Part shown: positions 27,501-34,962 of the stretch, one piece after another
How the letters are laid out: each line of letters begins with the position of its first letter
Position numbering within the stretch: position 1 is the stretch's first letter
Source: Cohnella herbarum
GTDB lineage: Bacteria; Bacillota; Bacilli; Paenibacillales; Paenibacillaceae
NCBI RefSeq assembly: GCF_012849095.1
Contig: NZ_CP051680.1
Location: 4,366,501-4,430,500, forward strand
Length of the DNA stretch: 64,000 bases
Reading direction: 5' to 3'
Made by a program: the position numbers and the translations under genes
Notes under the pieces: model-generated
Databases searched by the model: none
What the model saw: the letters and a program-made list of their open reading frames with translations, nothing else
Told to the model about the DNA's origin: nothing

Positions 27501-29987
27501 TATAGAGCCGGTACGCCGAATGGTCATTTCATCGGTTTCGCCTATGAACAAGAAGAAGCGCCTTCCTTCGTCGCCTTGGAGACGAAAGCTTTCCCATCGA
27601 TCCAGGACGCCTTAAAGCTGAACGATTTGAATCTGGTAACGGGCGAAATCATTACAGGTAAGGATCATCCACAAAATTACACGATCACTTTCGATAACAA
27701 TAAGTTTACTTACGATCCGAAGACATTACGTGTAAGCGTAACACCGACAGCCACGGATGAAAAACTCACCGGCAAGATGACCGTAACATGGAAAGGCTCA
27801 ACAACGGGTTTAAATTCCCTTCCCTACTCGCGCACGATTAATTTGACCTGGCACAAGAGTGGATTCAGCACGATTACCTTGAATCCTAATGCTCCAATAT
27901 CAGACGAAGTTCAGTTGTACAATTTCGGACAGGTTGTACTGCAGGTCAATGCGTCAACCACAAAAGAAAAGAGATTAACAAGAGCGCCTATAGTAACTGG
28001 ATTTACATTCAAGGGATGGGCTTTGGACCCTGAAGGAAAGGAACCTTACACCATTCCCGACAAAATGCCAGCAGCAAATATAACGCTATATGCGCAATGG
28101 GCACCGCATACAAAAATACCCTACTTGGTCGATTACATTACGGTAGATCCCGATACAGGGAATCGCACCACCAAGAAAAAAGATACCTTTTCCGGCACGG
28201 CAGGCGCTTCCGTTTCGCCGGTACCGATCTCAATCGAAGGCTATGATACTCCGCCAACACGAACTATTACCATATTGGGAACAGGTCTAACGAAACTGAG
28301 CTACGAATACCTGCCTACCAAGCACAAAATGACTTTCTATGCGGATCAGGGTGAAACCCCGATCGCTTATTCGGCCAGCCGCTCATCGAAGATACCCGAA
28401 GGTGCAGTGCCGGTTTTCACCAAACCCGGCTATACCTTTGCCGGCTGGTCTCAGGCCATTCCGGACAAAATGCCGTCAATCGACACCACGTATACAGCGA
28501 CTTGGAAGGTACGTACCGATACGCCTTACCGTGTTTCTAACAGACAGCAAGGTGTCGGAAGCACTTCGCTTTACGTTGAAGCCGACATGGGAAGCTTTCA
28601 AGGGACAACCGGCGCGCTTGCGGCGCCAACGCCCCATAGTTATCCGGGCTTTACCTATGATCATAGCACTGCCTACGATAGCAACGGCAAAGTATTGGCA
28701 TCGAGTACGATAGCAGCCGATGGAAGCCTTACTATCGTGCGTTACTACAAGCGCAACAGCTACAATTTGACGTTCAATGCAACCGGGGGTACAGGCGGCA
28801 TCGCAGCTCAAGTTCAGTATGGTGCTGCCATACAGGCTCCAACCGTAACGAAGTCAGCCTGTACTTTCACTGGTTGGTCGCCCGCTCCGGCAAGCACAAT
28901 GCCGGCCCAAGATGTAACTTATTCCGCACAATGGAATTGTCCGCCACCGCCATCGTCAACTCCATCGGTGCCGGCGCTCAGCAACGCCAAGTCGGTTCTG
29001 TCCAATACGAACGGGGATGTGAGCGGGAATAACGTTTCGGCCCCGAGCTCCCTTAAAGTAGGTCAGTTGTTGAGCGGGCTGACACTGTCGGCACATGCTA
29101 CCGCGCAAGTGTTGGATCAAGCCTTAACACCTGTAACCGATCAGGTGGCCACTATCGCTTCAAGTATGATCGTACGCGTTACCGCTCAAAACTTGTCTAC
29201 TGCGGATTATGCGATTTTGTACAACGACGTAACTTTGACCTCATCATCGCCTAGCTATCAAATCGATCCGGTCGCAGGGACAATTACCGTGCCTATGAAT
29301 ACTTACTACCTTGGCATCTTTACTGCCGCTGTCTCCGGACCGCCGAATGGAAGCTATAAAACTTATCGTCAGGACAACACAGAGCTTTCGCATGGACATC
29401 ATCTGCAAAGCACCGATCGGTTGGTCGTAACCGCACAGGACGGTACTCGGAAGACGTATACCTTTGTCGTACAATCGGCACCGGTACTTAGCGACGCCAA
29501 GGCGGTTCTGTCCAATGTGAACGGGAATGTGAGCAGTAACAGCCTTTCGGCTCCGAGTACTCTGAACGTAGGTCAGTTGTTGAGCGGGTTAACGGTATCC
29601 CCGAACGCTACAGCCACAGTGCTGGATCAAGCCTTGACACCTGTAACCGATCTGACGACCGATATCACTTCGAGTATGATCGTACGTATTACCGCTCAGA
29701 ATTCAACTACTGCGGATTATGCGATTCTGTACAACGACGTAACCTTGACCTCGACATCGGCCAACTATCAAATTGATCCGGTCGCAGGGACGATTACCGT
29801 TCCTCAGTTTACGTATTACATGGGCATCTTTACTAATGCTGTCGCCGGACCTCCGAATGGAAGCTATAAATCTTATCGTCAGGACAATGCAGAGATTTCA
29901 CACGGACATAATCTGCAAAGCACCGATCGGTTAGTCGTAACCGCACAGGACGGTACTCAGAAGACGTATACCTTTGTTATCCAGTAA
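24519..29987 (+). CDS. Giant SLH surface protein with InlB-type repeats
   Basis: 1822 aa from TTG 24519 behind GAGGAGGGAAA. A signal peptide (LYKRLLSLLLLSCILVTSMP) is followed by three N-terminal SLH motifs at about 50-230 (FEDVTPSAWFYDAVMFVKQN; FTPGATMSRAMFVTVLGRIA; FQPHAKATRAEAATIFIRL). About 250-1060 is a long beta-rich region without a recognised family. About 1065-1490 carries several InlB B-repeat/Flg_new-type units (GFTFKGWALDPEGK, ANITLYAQW; YTFAGWSQAIPDKMP; CTFTGWSPAPASTMP). Two 170-aa C-terminal repeats follow. Placing SLH at the N-terminus is the reverse of the other two SLH proteins here. Likely an anchored adhesin. It converges on a two-component system whose kinase is also of the 7TM-DISM type. 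Confidence 0.88.
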   Translation: MNLYKRLLSLLLLSCILVTSMPPTINAASPTSVESATATHTTAQLVPQGSFEDVTPSAWFYDAVMFVKQNGLFSGTSKERFTPGATMSRAMFVTVLGRIAKVDASQYKTSAFTDVQSGAWYAPYVQWATESGIADGTGSNSFSPDAAISREQMAMMIFKYFESNHIPYQTTDRTTKPKDISDISPSAVDAVVKLWQAGLFTGDANGNFQPHAKATRAEAATIFIRLSKVALASDGNDDKTSPVAVNPNGGSSPDSAEIITPNAYAMDQAPNFKIAVKDSTGKMTATAVQAGITFKSPSNPNFAGISVTGSKGNFTVAAKGGVFEEGSTYQIALTNKNLTFTGKDVATRNYIFSMAKKEVMRLPLNPNMIYMKFSDISNMTENGASVASPSIAVMSAIVGGGSGSNPATVASGTFQYNRDTRLKVGDTVSVYEGTRPDLRTLNTSDDGDIAYVAITAIKGNIYTYSGADPMNVLLKPRVLPVDPASDTDGDKTNRSITVAPASMDYSDAKYAPMGLNATTVARVGDFLALVDMRTGVSSGYGKITAVSGLKNNYIIAYTNATQDDITNVFDFYKQETIKGSDLLSPDKIASLEAQIKQQALASGFVDEAANDLSTAALQTDIFKTFIASNASQPSKQNKDQEVRILSEQPAEENVDVTVHNLKVSADIGTTLSHFKGKSGLRLNLNVSSDIQVSTGADNDILIHMSATFTEEISLSIGVDGHTVWGYIDLGLFDLPYPKDYQASANLDAFTFTSIDASAQIGTVATNTPLDRLNNIWATAKNKVDIKAQLKAVLEQTPSAPAKVTANTLVESYQAMLENETDWVDLVEQEIFEYDQRLLLGLLHINFQGNFVISMNPNIALGIGFSYESAKRYTASFKLSEGSPSFGTVDLPGDGTYNFYFYVMGTLGLKAGIRLDLAAGLFHIDLNSIGITAEGGAYLQLYGYFYYEKSSSASTKTLGALFLEIGMYAEAEWGAQIFGGSYSYSDRIFSEYWPLYRAGTPNGHFIGFAYEQEEAPSFVALETKAFPSIQDALKLNDLNLVTGEIITGKDHPQNYTITFDNNKFTYDPKTLRVSVTPTATDEKLTGKMTVTWKGSTTGLNSLPYSRTINLTWHKSGFSTITLNPNAPISDEVQLYNFGQVVLQVNASTTKEKRLTRAPIVTGFTFKGWALDPEGKEPYTIPDKMPAANITLYAQWAPHTKIPYLVDYITVDPDTGNRTTKKKDTFSGTAGASVSPVPISIEGYDTPPTRTITILGTGLTKLSYEYLPTKHKMTFYADQGETPIAYSASRSSKIPEGAVPVFTKPGYTFAGWSQAIPDKMPSIDTTYTATWKVRTDTPYRVSNRQQGVGSTSLYVEADMGSFQGTTGALAAPTPHSYPGFTYDHSTAYDSNGKVLASSTIAADGSLTIVRYYKRNSYNLTFNATGGTGGIAAQVQYGAAIQAPTVTKSACTFTGWSPAPASTMPAQDVTYSAQWNCPPPPSSTPSVPALSNAKSVLSNTNGDVSGNNVSAPSSLKVGQLLSGLTLSAHATAQVLDQALTPVTDQVATIASSMIVRVTAQNLSTADYAILYNDVTLTSSSPSYQIDPVAGTITVPMNTYYLGIFTAAVSGPPNGSYKTYRQDNTELSHGHHLQSTDRLVVTAQDGTRKTYTFVVQSAPVLSDAKAVLSNVNGNVSSNSLSAPSTLNVGQLLSGLTVSPNATATVLDQALTPVTDLTTDITSSMIVRITAQNSTTADYAILYNDVTLTSTSANYQIDPVAGTITVPQFTYYMGIFTNAVAGPPNGSYKSYRQDNAEISHGHNLQSTDRLVVTAQDGTQKTYTFVIQ
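28977..29987 (+). repeat. Two tandem 510-bp repeats at the 3' end of the SLH gene
   Basis: Unit 1 begins at about 28977 and unit 2 at about 29487. Long blocks are nearly identical, for example those encoding VGQLLSGLT, TADYAILYNDVTLTS and QSTDRLVVTAQDGT, indicating recent duplication within the gene. Confidence 0.85.
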
Positions 29988-30015
29988 GTTCATAGAAAAT
30001 CAAGCACGTAACAAT

Positions 30016-30054
30016 AAAATCGCCCGCAGCTGGTCGCAGCATGCGGGCGATTTT
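30016..30054. terminator. Bidirectional terminator between the SLH gene and the response regulator
   Basis: AAAATCGCCCGCA (30016-30028) pairs with TGCGGGCGATTTT (30042-30054), a perfect 13-bp stem between the convergent stops at 29987 and 30074. Confidence 0.9.
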
Positions 30055-30073
30055 ATTTACGGACGCTATCGGT

Positions 30074-31003
30074 TCAGAGCATCTTTTTCATTTCATAGTA
30101 CTTGGCTTTTTTCTCATCGCCGCGTTCCCTATGAAACTGAATCAGAATGTTCAAGGCATTGTCGAACGTTACATCGTACGGTTGCTGTATGCTCAACGTC
30201 CATGAATAAAGCTTGTTTTCAAATAACATACCTTTGTACAGCTCCACCATTTGCTCGAGGATTTCTATTTTACTCTTATCTTCATAATAACTTTTACTCA
30301 AGCGATCGAACTCCAACAAATCCACTTTGATATCTTCGATGTTGAGCCAAATGTTCCCGAGTCTGCTCTTGATCAAATGATGGATTCCCAAAGATTCGAA
30401 TCGCTTCTTTAAGTTATATTGCGTCGTGTATAAGTTTGCATAACCTTTATTCGTCTCCAAATCGGGCCACAAGTCATTAATGATCCGTTCTCTGGACACG
30501 TACTTGCCATTCATGCCTAACAAATAGGCGAGAAGCTCTTCCGTTTTTTTGGTTCGCCAATTGTCGTCGATCAATTTCCCGTCGATAAATACGGCAAAAT
30601 CGCCAAAACACTTCATCTCGATTTTGTGTCCCATGCCGCTTTTGCTTCTGATCTTTTTGATTTTTTCCAATGTGACATAAAGCTGTTCGTACTTCACCGG
30701 CTTAACGAGAAAATCCAACGCTTTAGTTTCAAGAGTGTCCGACACATAGGCATGGTGAGCGCTTGTGAACACAAAATCCATTTCCGGTCTCTTTTTGAAC
30801 ATCATCCCGAGCAGGGTTATGCCATCGATCTCCGGCATTTCGATATCCAGTAAAGCAAGGTCGGGCTGTATGCTGCTTATTTCTTCCAAGGCTGTTGCAG
30901 GATCTTCATACATCGCAACGACTTCGATATCCGCGATTTTCTCCAACTTGCTTTTCAAGTTCCTCAGCGCATAATATTCGTCGTCTACAATAATCACTTT
31001 CAT
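30074..31003 (-). CDS. Response regulator with SARP-like (wHTH + BTAD) output
   Basis: 309 aa. Receiver domain with Asp53 (LALLDIEMPEIDG), FTSAH and LVKPVKYEQL. A winged helix follows at about 125-215 (CFGDFAVFIDGKLIDD, WRTKKTEELLAYLLG, YVSRERIINDLWPD). The C-terminal helical bacterial transcriptional activator domain spans about 220-309 (VDLLEFDRLSKSYYEDKSK). It overlaps the upstream kinase gene as ATGA (31000-31003), so the pair is translationally coupled. Targets are unknown; the convergent SLH gene is a candidate by position. Confidence 0.9.
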   Translation of the reverse strand: MKVIIVDDEYYALRNLKSKLEKIADIEVVAMYEDPATALEEISSIQPDLALLDIEMPEIDGITLLGMMFKKRPEMDFVFTSAHHAYVSDTLETKALDFLVKPVKYEQLYVTLEKIKKIRSKSGMGHKIEMKCFGDFAVFIDGKLIDDNWRTKKTEELLAYLLGMNGKYVSRERIINDLWPDLETNKGYANLYTTQYNLKKRFESLGIHHLIKSRLGNIWLNIEDIKVDLLEFDRLSKSYYEDKSKIEILEQMVELYKGMLFENKLYSWTLSIQQPYDVTFDNALNILIQFHRERGDEKKAKYYEMKKML

Positions 31004-32823
31004 GGCTGCTCCTTAATGGATACGTCAAAACGAACCGAAGTTCCTTTACCCTTCTCGCTAACGATTTGAAGCTGCGTTCCATACTCCGCCTTAAGCCGCG
31101 CGTTTATGTTGGCAAGCCCAATGCCCTTGTTGGACGAAAATTCTAGCAGTTTATATTTGTCCGCGTCTTCAATGCCGACGCCGTCGTCTTCTACCGCTAC
31201 CAAGTAGCCGTGTTCAAACTCCTTAGCCCTGATCGTGACTGTTCCAGCAATTTTCCTTTTACGTATCCCGTGTTTAATCGCATTTTCTACCAAGGGTTGA
31301 ATAATCAAGCGCGGCACCTTCAAGGGAATGCCCGGATCAATATCATAGTCGACGACGATTTTGTTCGGGAACCGGGCTTGCTCAATGCGAACATAAAACT
31401 TGACCGCATCCAATTCCTCATGGATAGAAATATATCTTTCCGAATTGCCGTAATCGAATATATTTCTGAGGTAATGGGATAAATCGTTGACCAAGTTTCC
31501 CGCTTTTTCTTTGTCTTCCGCAATAACCCCTTCTATCACGTTCAAGGTGTTGTGAACAAAATGCGGATCCATTTGCGCCCGTATGAAAGCAAGCTCAAAC
31601 TGCCTGGATTGAATTTCGGAATTCTCGAATAAGATTTGATTGCGTCGCTTCTCTTCATTTAACTCATTTATGATTTCTGCGAGGGACAGGGCGAAAGCGG
31701 TAGCAGAGACACAAGAAATGAAAAATAAGTAATAAATCATAATGTAGCTTTGAGGCAGCAGTCCGAAAACCATCAAATCGAACAAGATTATCGACAAAAT
31801 AAACAAGAGCCACGCCGTTATAAGCTGCTGCGAACGAATGGTTTTATTCCTTATTCCTGTATACATAATAATAAAATACAATACATACACCACAGAAGAT
31901 GCACCCGCACCAAATCCTCCCAGCTCTTTACTGACGAAAAGAAACAGCAATAAATTGATAGGGAAGTAAACAAGGAGCAACTTTAAACAAAAATCGATCT
32001 TGGGGAACCTCGTTCGGGTGTGAAAAATCGCTCTCATAAAAATAACGATAGCAAGCGACATGAGAATGCCGATGCCCGCGGAATATTCCGCAAGCCAATA
32101 GGCATACTTGAACCCCGTGATGTTTAAGAGTCCCGTCGTTGCCGCGTTCCACAAAAAGGTAGTTAGAATAAAAAAGCAGTATTTGATGAAAGTTTTGTTT
32201 TTTATGGCTAAGCCCATGATCAGATTATAAAAAAACAATGCCGCCAAAACGCCGAATAAGATGCCTCCTACCCAGACATTTAGCATGCTTGTCTTCCTAA
32301 ATTGATCGTCATTGACGAATTGGACAATAAAGTTCTGTCCGTATAACGATTTGCTTGTCATGTATATGTACTGATTATGATCAAACAGAGGCGGGATTTT
32401 GAATGCGGGGTGTACAAAGCCGATCTCATCGGAATTGCTCTTATACGCGTATCCGAAATGCTCGGTTACGTAATCGTTGTTTGTCGGGAGGTAAATCGTT
32501 GCATCTTCAAAAAGAGGGTTGTTTATTGTAAGGTAATTGATTTCATCCGCGTTATACCGGTTTACTTTTATTTTGAACCATAATCGGACCGAAGAATAGC
32601 CAACCTTGGAATTGTTGCCGGGCAAAGCTACGAATTGATCGCTGGCTTTAACATCGGACAAAGTCATGTTTCCCGAATGGTCTTGTAGAATTTCCATGCT
32701 GATATCATCTTTGGATTTGTTCGCATCCTGAAAGTAAATGATGAAAACGAGTGCGGTGCAAATCGATATGGCTAAAATAATGGTCATGAATTTCATTGAA
32801 AATTTAGTAGATTCCGATCTCAT
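31000..32823 (-). CDS. 7TM-DISM sensor kinase with LytS-type (His_kinase/HATPase) core
   Basis: About 607 aa from ATG 32823, which has GGGGAG 7 nt upstream; the ATG at 32829 is too close to that site. One N-terminal helix is followed by an extracytoplasmic DISMED2-like domain (about 45-180, SSVRLWFKIKVNRY). Seven membrane helices span about 183-380, then a coiled coil. The His_kinase domain has its phospho-acceptor at about His421 (RAQMDPHFVHNTLN), and the ATPase domain shows N box PLVENAIKHGI and G1 EDDGVGI. It shares the sensor type of the kinase at 6543 but has a different catalytic class, so the two are not simple duplicates. Confidence 0.9.
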   Translation of the reverse strand: MRSESTKFSMKFMTIILAISICTALVFIIYFQDANKSKDDISMEILQDHSGNMTLSDVKASDQFVALPGNNSKVGYSSVRLWFKIKVNRYNADEINYLTINNPLFEDATIYLPTNNDYVTEHFGYAYKSNSDEIGFVHPAFKIPPLFDHNQYIYMTSKSLYGQNFIVQFVNDDQFRKTSMLNVWVGGILFGVLAALFFYNLIMGLAIKNKTFIKYCFFILTTFLWNAATTGLLNITGFKYAYWLAEYSAGIGILMSLAIVIFMRAIFHTRTRFPKIDFCLKLLLVYFPINLLLFLFVSKELGGFGAGASSVVYVLYFIIMYTGIRNKTIRSQQLITAWLLFILSIILFDLMVFGLLPQSYIMIYYLFFISCVSATAFALSLAEIINELNEEKRRNQILFENSEIQSRQFELAFIRAQMDPHFVHNTLNVIEGVIAEDKEKAGNLVNDLSHYLRNIFDYGNSERYISIHEELDAVKFYVRIEQARFPNKIVVDYDIDPGIPLKVPRLIIQPLVENAIKHGIRKRKIAGTVTIRAKEFEHGYLVAVEDDGVGIEDADKYKLLEFSSNKGIGLANINARLKAEYGTQLQIVSEKGKGTSVRFDVSIKEQP

Positions 32824-32868
32824 AACCATACTCCCCAGTAAACTCGAACGGTGTCGGCTCTTGGAGAA

Positions 32869-32897
32869 ATTTTACCATGGTTACCTCCATCCTACAA
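32869..32897 (-). promoter_or_regulatory. Candidate promoter of the kinase/SARP-like regulator pair
   Basis: TTGTAG (32892-32897) and TAAAAT (32869-32874) on the minus strand with a 17-bp spacer, 46 bp upstream of the kinase start. Confidence 0.5.
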
Positions 32898-32966
32898 TCT
32901 GATCTCGATGCGCTACGGACTCATGATTCGTATAATCCCACTGATAAGTCTATTCACAATAACGAA

Positions 32967-33007
32967 AGGCAATCTTAAGACTTGGAAAATAAAGTCCTAG
33001 ACTGCCT
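32967..33007 (-). terminator. Imperfect hairpin after the RibD-like fragment
   Basis: AGGCA...CTTAAGACTT pairs with AAAGTCCTAGA...TGCCT across 32967-33007, with a short TTTCGTT tail on the minus strand. A weak or decayed terminator of the gene whose remnant ends at 33061. Confidence 0.45.
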
Positions 33008-33060
33008 CTTGTTATTAAACTATCGTTCCCCGTTTATCGTAATCTACTTAGGAGACTGGG

Positions 33061-33444
33061 TCATCTAACCGTCTCGTAAACGAGGCCTATGGCTCCAGAA
33101 TCAAATGTCTTGTTTTCGATAAGCTTAAGATTGATCTTCTCCTTGACACCTTGGAATACCGGCAACCCGCTGCCGATCAGGACGGGAGATACCGTAATTT
33201 TATATTCATCTATTAAATCAAGCTGCATAAGGTAGTGTGCGAACCTGGGACTGCCCAGGATGACCATATCCTCGCCTGGCTGCTGTTTGAGTTTCTTGAT
33301 CTCTTCCGCGACATCTTCTTTCACCAGTCTGGAATTGCTCCATTCGACTTTCTCCAGCGTTGTGGAAAAAACGATTTTGGCTGTCTTTTCGATCCACTCG
33401 GCATGATTTCGTTCATACTGCGAAGCTGATGGGTTCGAAGGCCG
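33061..33444 (-). pseudogene. Dihydrofolate-reductase/RibD-C-like protein, N-terminus deleted
   Basis: The frame opens just after a TGA at 33445 and encodes SQYERNHAEWIEKTAKIVFS, LEKVEWSNSRLVKEDVAEEI, GEDMVILGSPRFAHYLMQLD and the C-terminal YKITVSPVLIGSGLPVF region of the YyaP/RibD-C family. The N-terminal half (starting strand, substrate loop and the LLGRxTY region) is missing, and no start with a ribosome site replaces it. GTG 33324 would give an 87-aa C-terminal fragment. Not expected to be a functional reductase. Confidence 0.75.
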
Positions 33445-33967
33445 TCACCGGATATTTCATTGAATTATTCTCTCTCGTCAGCTTAGCTCCAGTTGCATAA
33501 CCACATCATTTTCAGTCGGCCATCAAATGATCGTTCGGACTATGAATGGAACAAACCAATTTGTGCGTCGGCATGGCACAATAATACCAGTAATATTCAG
33601 TTTTCTTTTTGACTTCGTGAATTTGCTCCCCGAGCAATGGACTACAATCCCTCTACAAACAAAATATCCTGATGATCTAATTAAGCATCATCAGGATTAT
33701 TCTAGCGGTACCATATTAACATTCGTACAAGACTTTTTTACTTGTTCCACATACGTTCACAATGGGACTCTAAGCGGCCATTCACCGACTAGTTGTTCCG
33801 CAGCCCAGCGTACTCTGCGTTTCAGATATTGATCTTTCTTATGCTTTATTTGTATGATTTCAATTATTTCATTTTTTTCTCTAGCAGGGAGAGATCGAAT
33901 ACTATCTAACAAACTCGTCATTCGTTAAAGAGGCTTGGATAGATGGAGAGTTTAAGACGGCATTTCG
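33445..33967 (-). other. Region of short coding remnants
   Basis: No intact gene. Two minus-strand frames look like relics: 33512-about 33655 (GEQIHEVKKKTEYYWYYCAM, then KLVCSIHSPNDHLMAD) and 33757-33921 (54 codons from ATG, MTSLLDSIRSLPAREKNEII...RRVRWAAEQLVGEWPL), the latter without a ribosome site. Neither is recognised. Confidence 0.35.
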
Positions 33968-34117
33968 CTAAAAGCCAATTAGATCGCAGTTGAATCTGCC
34001 TCTTAGAGCAATAATCGTTTCCCAAGAAGGAAGGCATACGCCGCGCTCAATATCACTGAGAGTTCCTTGTAATACGCCAATGCGGACAGCAAATTCTTTC
34101 TGGTTCAAGTCATTCGA
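33968..34117 (-). pseudogene. XRE-family helix-turn-helix fragment
   Basis: About 49 codons following an in-frame TAG: LNQKEFAVRIGVLQGTLSDI, ERGVCLPSWETIIALRGRFN and a final CDLIGF before TAG at 33968. This is the core of a Cro/CI-type HTH (QKEFA-RIGV-TLSDIERG-PSWETI) with the FNCDL end often seen in short XRE repressors. The N-terminal helix and start codon are lost. Confidence 0.65.
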
Positions 34118-34165
34118 CTATCGAATATATCTAACCTTTCCCCTAGGTTCACCTGTATCAGCTCC

Positions 34166-34206
34166 AAAAAACAAAAATACCCCGTAATTGAAATAATTAC
34201 GGGGTA
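34166..34206 (-). terminator. Strong intrinsic terminator at the end of the glycan-utilisation operon
   Basis: TACCCCGTAATT / AATTACGGGGTA (34178-34189 and 34195-34206), a perfect 12-bp stem with a 5-nt loop, followed on the minus strand by TTTTTGTTTTTT (34166-34177). It lies about 145 bp beyond the truncated last gene. Confidence 0.92.
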
Positions 34207-34351
34207 CGCTCATGATGTCTGTTTTTCGAGAGTAAATGCTGAAACACCCAGCAGTCTAATACTTTATTTTGATTGAACATTTGACGTGGCCACACGTGAA
34301 GTCGCAGGATATCACGCAGATATTGAAGGTAACTCTTGGATGAATGGAGCA

Positions 34352-34954
34352 TTAATGGGAGACCATGACGCGCTGATAGACATTTTTGGGCACCTGCCAC
34401 ACGGGGATTTTAGACTTGAATACGACATTAGCCGCATGGATATCGTTCCACGCGTTATATTCCGGATCTCCCTGCGGATACGCGCCTCCGCCAATCCAGA
34501 TCACGGTCAATCGATCAGCGATTCGAGGTTCTATCAACAAAGCGGAAGCCATATCCGTAAGTGGACCTAAGATCGTAACGAATAAGGGTCGCGGATCTTC
34601 GGCCATCGCTTCTCTAATGATGAACTCCGCTCCGGCGGAGGGAACAGGCGTCGATTCATCCGGAAGTGCCCGCGGGGCTCCTTTAAATACGAGATTGTTA
34701 CTGTCGATCTTCATGAGACCGAATAGCTTAATGATCTCTTCGTAGCTGTCTTCCATGCTCGTGCTCGATCTCCACTCGCCGAAATGGGCCGCAATAATCC
34801 CTCTATTATCGAATTTCGGACTAAGAAGAGCATGAACGATCGCATACTGATCGTCCGCTTCGTTTTTGGCATCCGTGTCCATAATCATCCGAATCATTTT
34901 AGGGTTCGGAACCGTGTAGCTGTACTTATCGTAGATCACATGCATCCTCCTCAC
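34352..34954 (-). pseudogene. Nucleoside-hydrolase-like (DUF1593-type) gene, C-terminal third missing
   Basis: 200 codons that align throughout with residues about 10-195 of the intact paralogue at 39758-40663 (shared IVHALLSPKFDNRGIIAAHF region, GPLTDMASALLIEPRI, LTVIWIGGGAYPQG, NDIHAANVVFKSKIPVWQVP). It stops at VMVSH where the paralogue continues for about 105 residues. No other frame restores the missing part, so this is a deletion and not a frameshift. The true start is probably GTG 34939 behind AGGAGG. The Asp pair in DAKNEADDQYAI is kept, but the C-terminal part of the site is lost. Last gene of the operon. Confidence 0.8.
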
Positions 34955-34962
34955 GGTTTTTA

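Noticed and set aside
33527..33832. Plus-strand open frame of 101 codons in the fragment region
   Set aside because: Composition is not protein-like and no ribosome site is present; minus-strand relics account for the region better.
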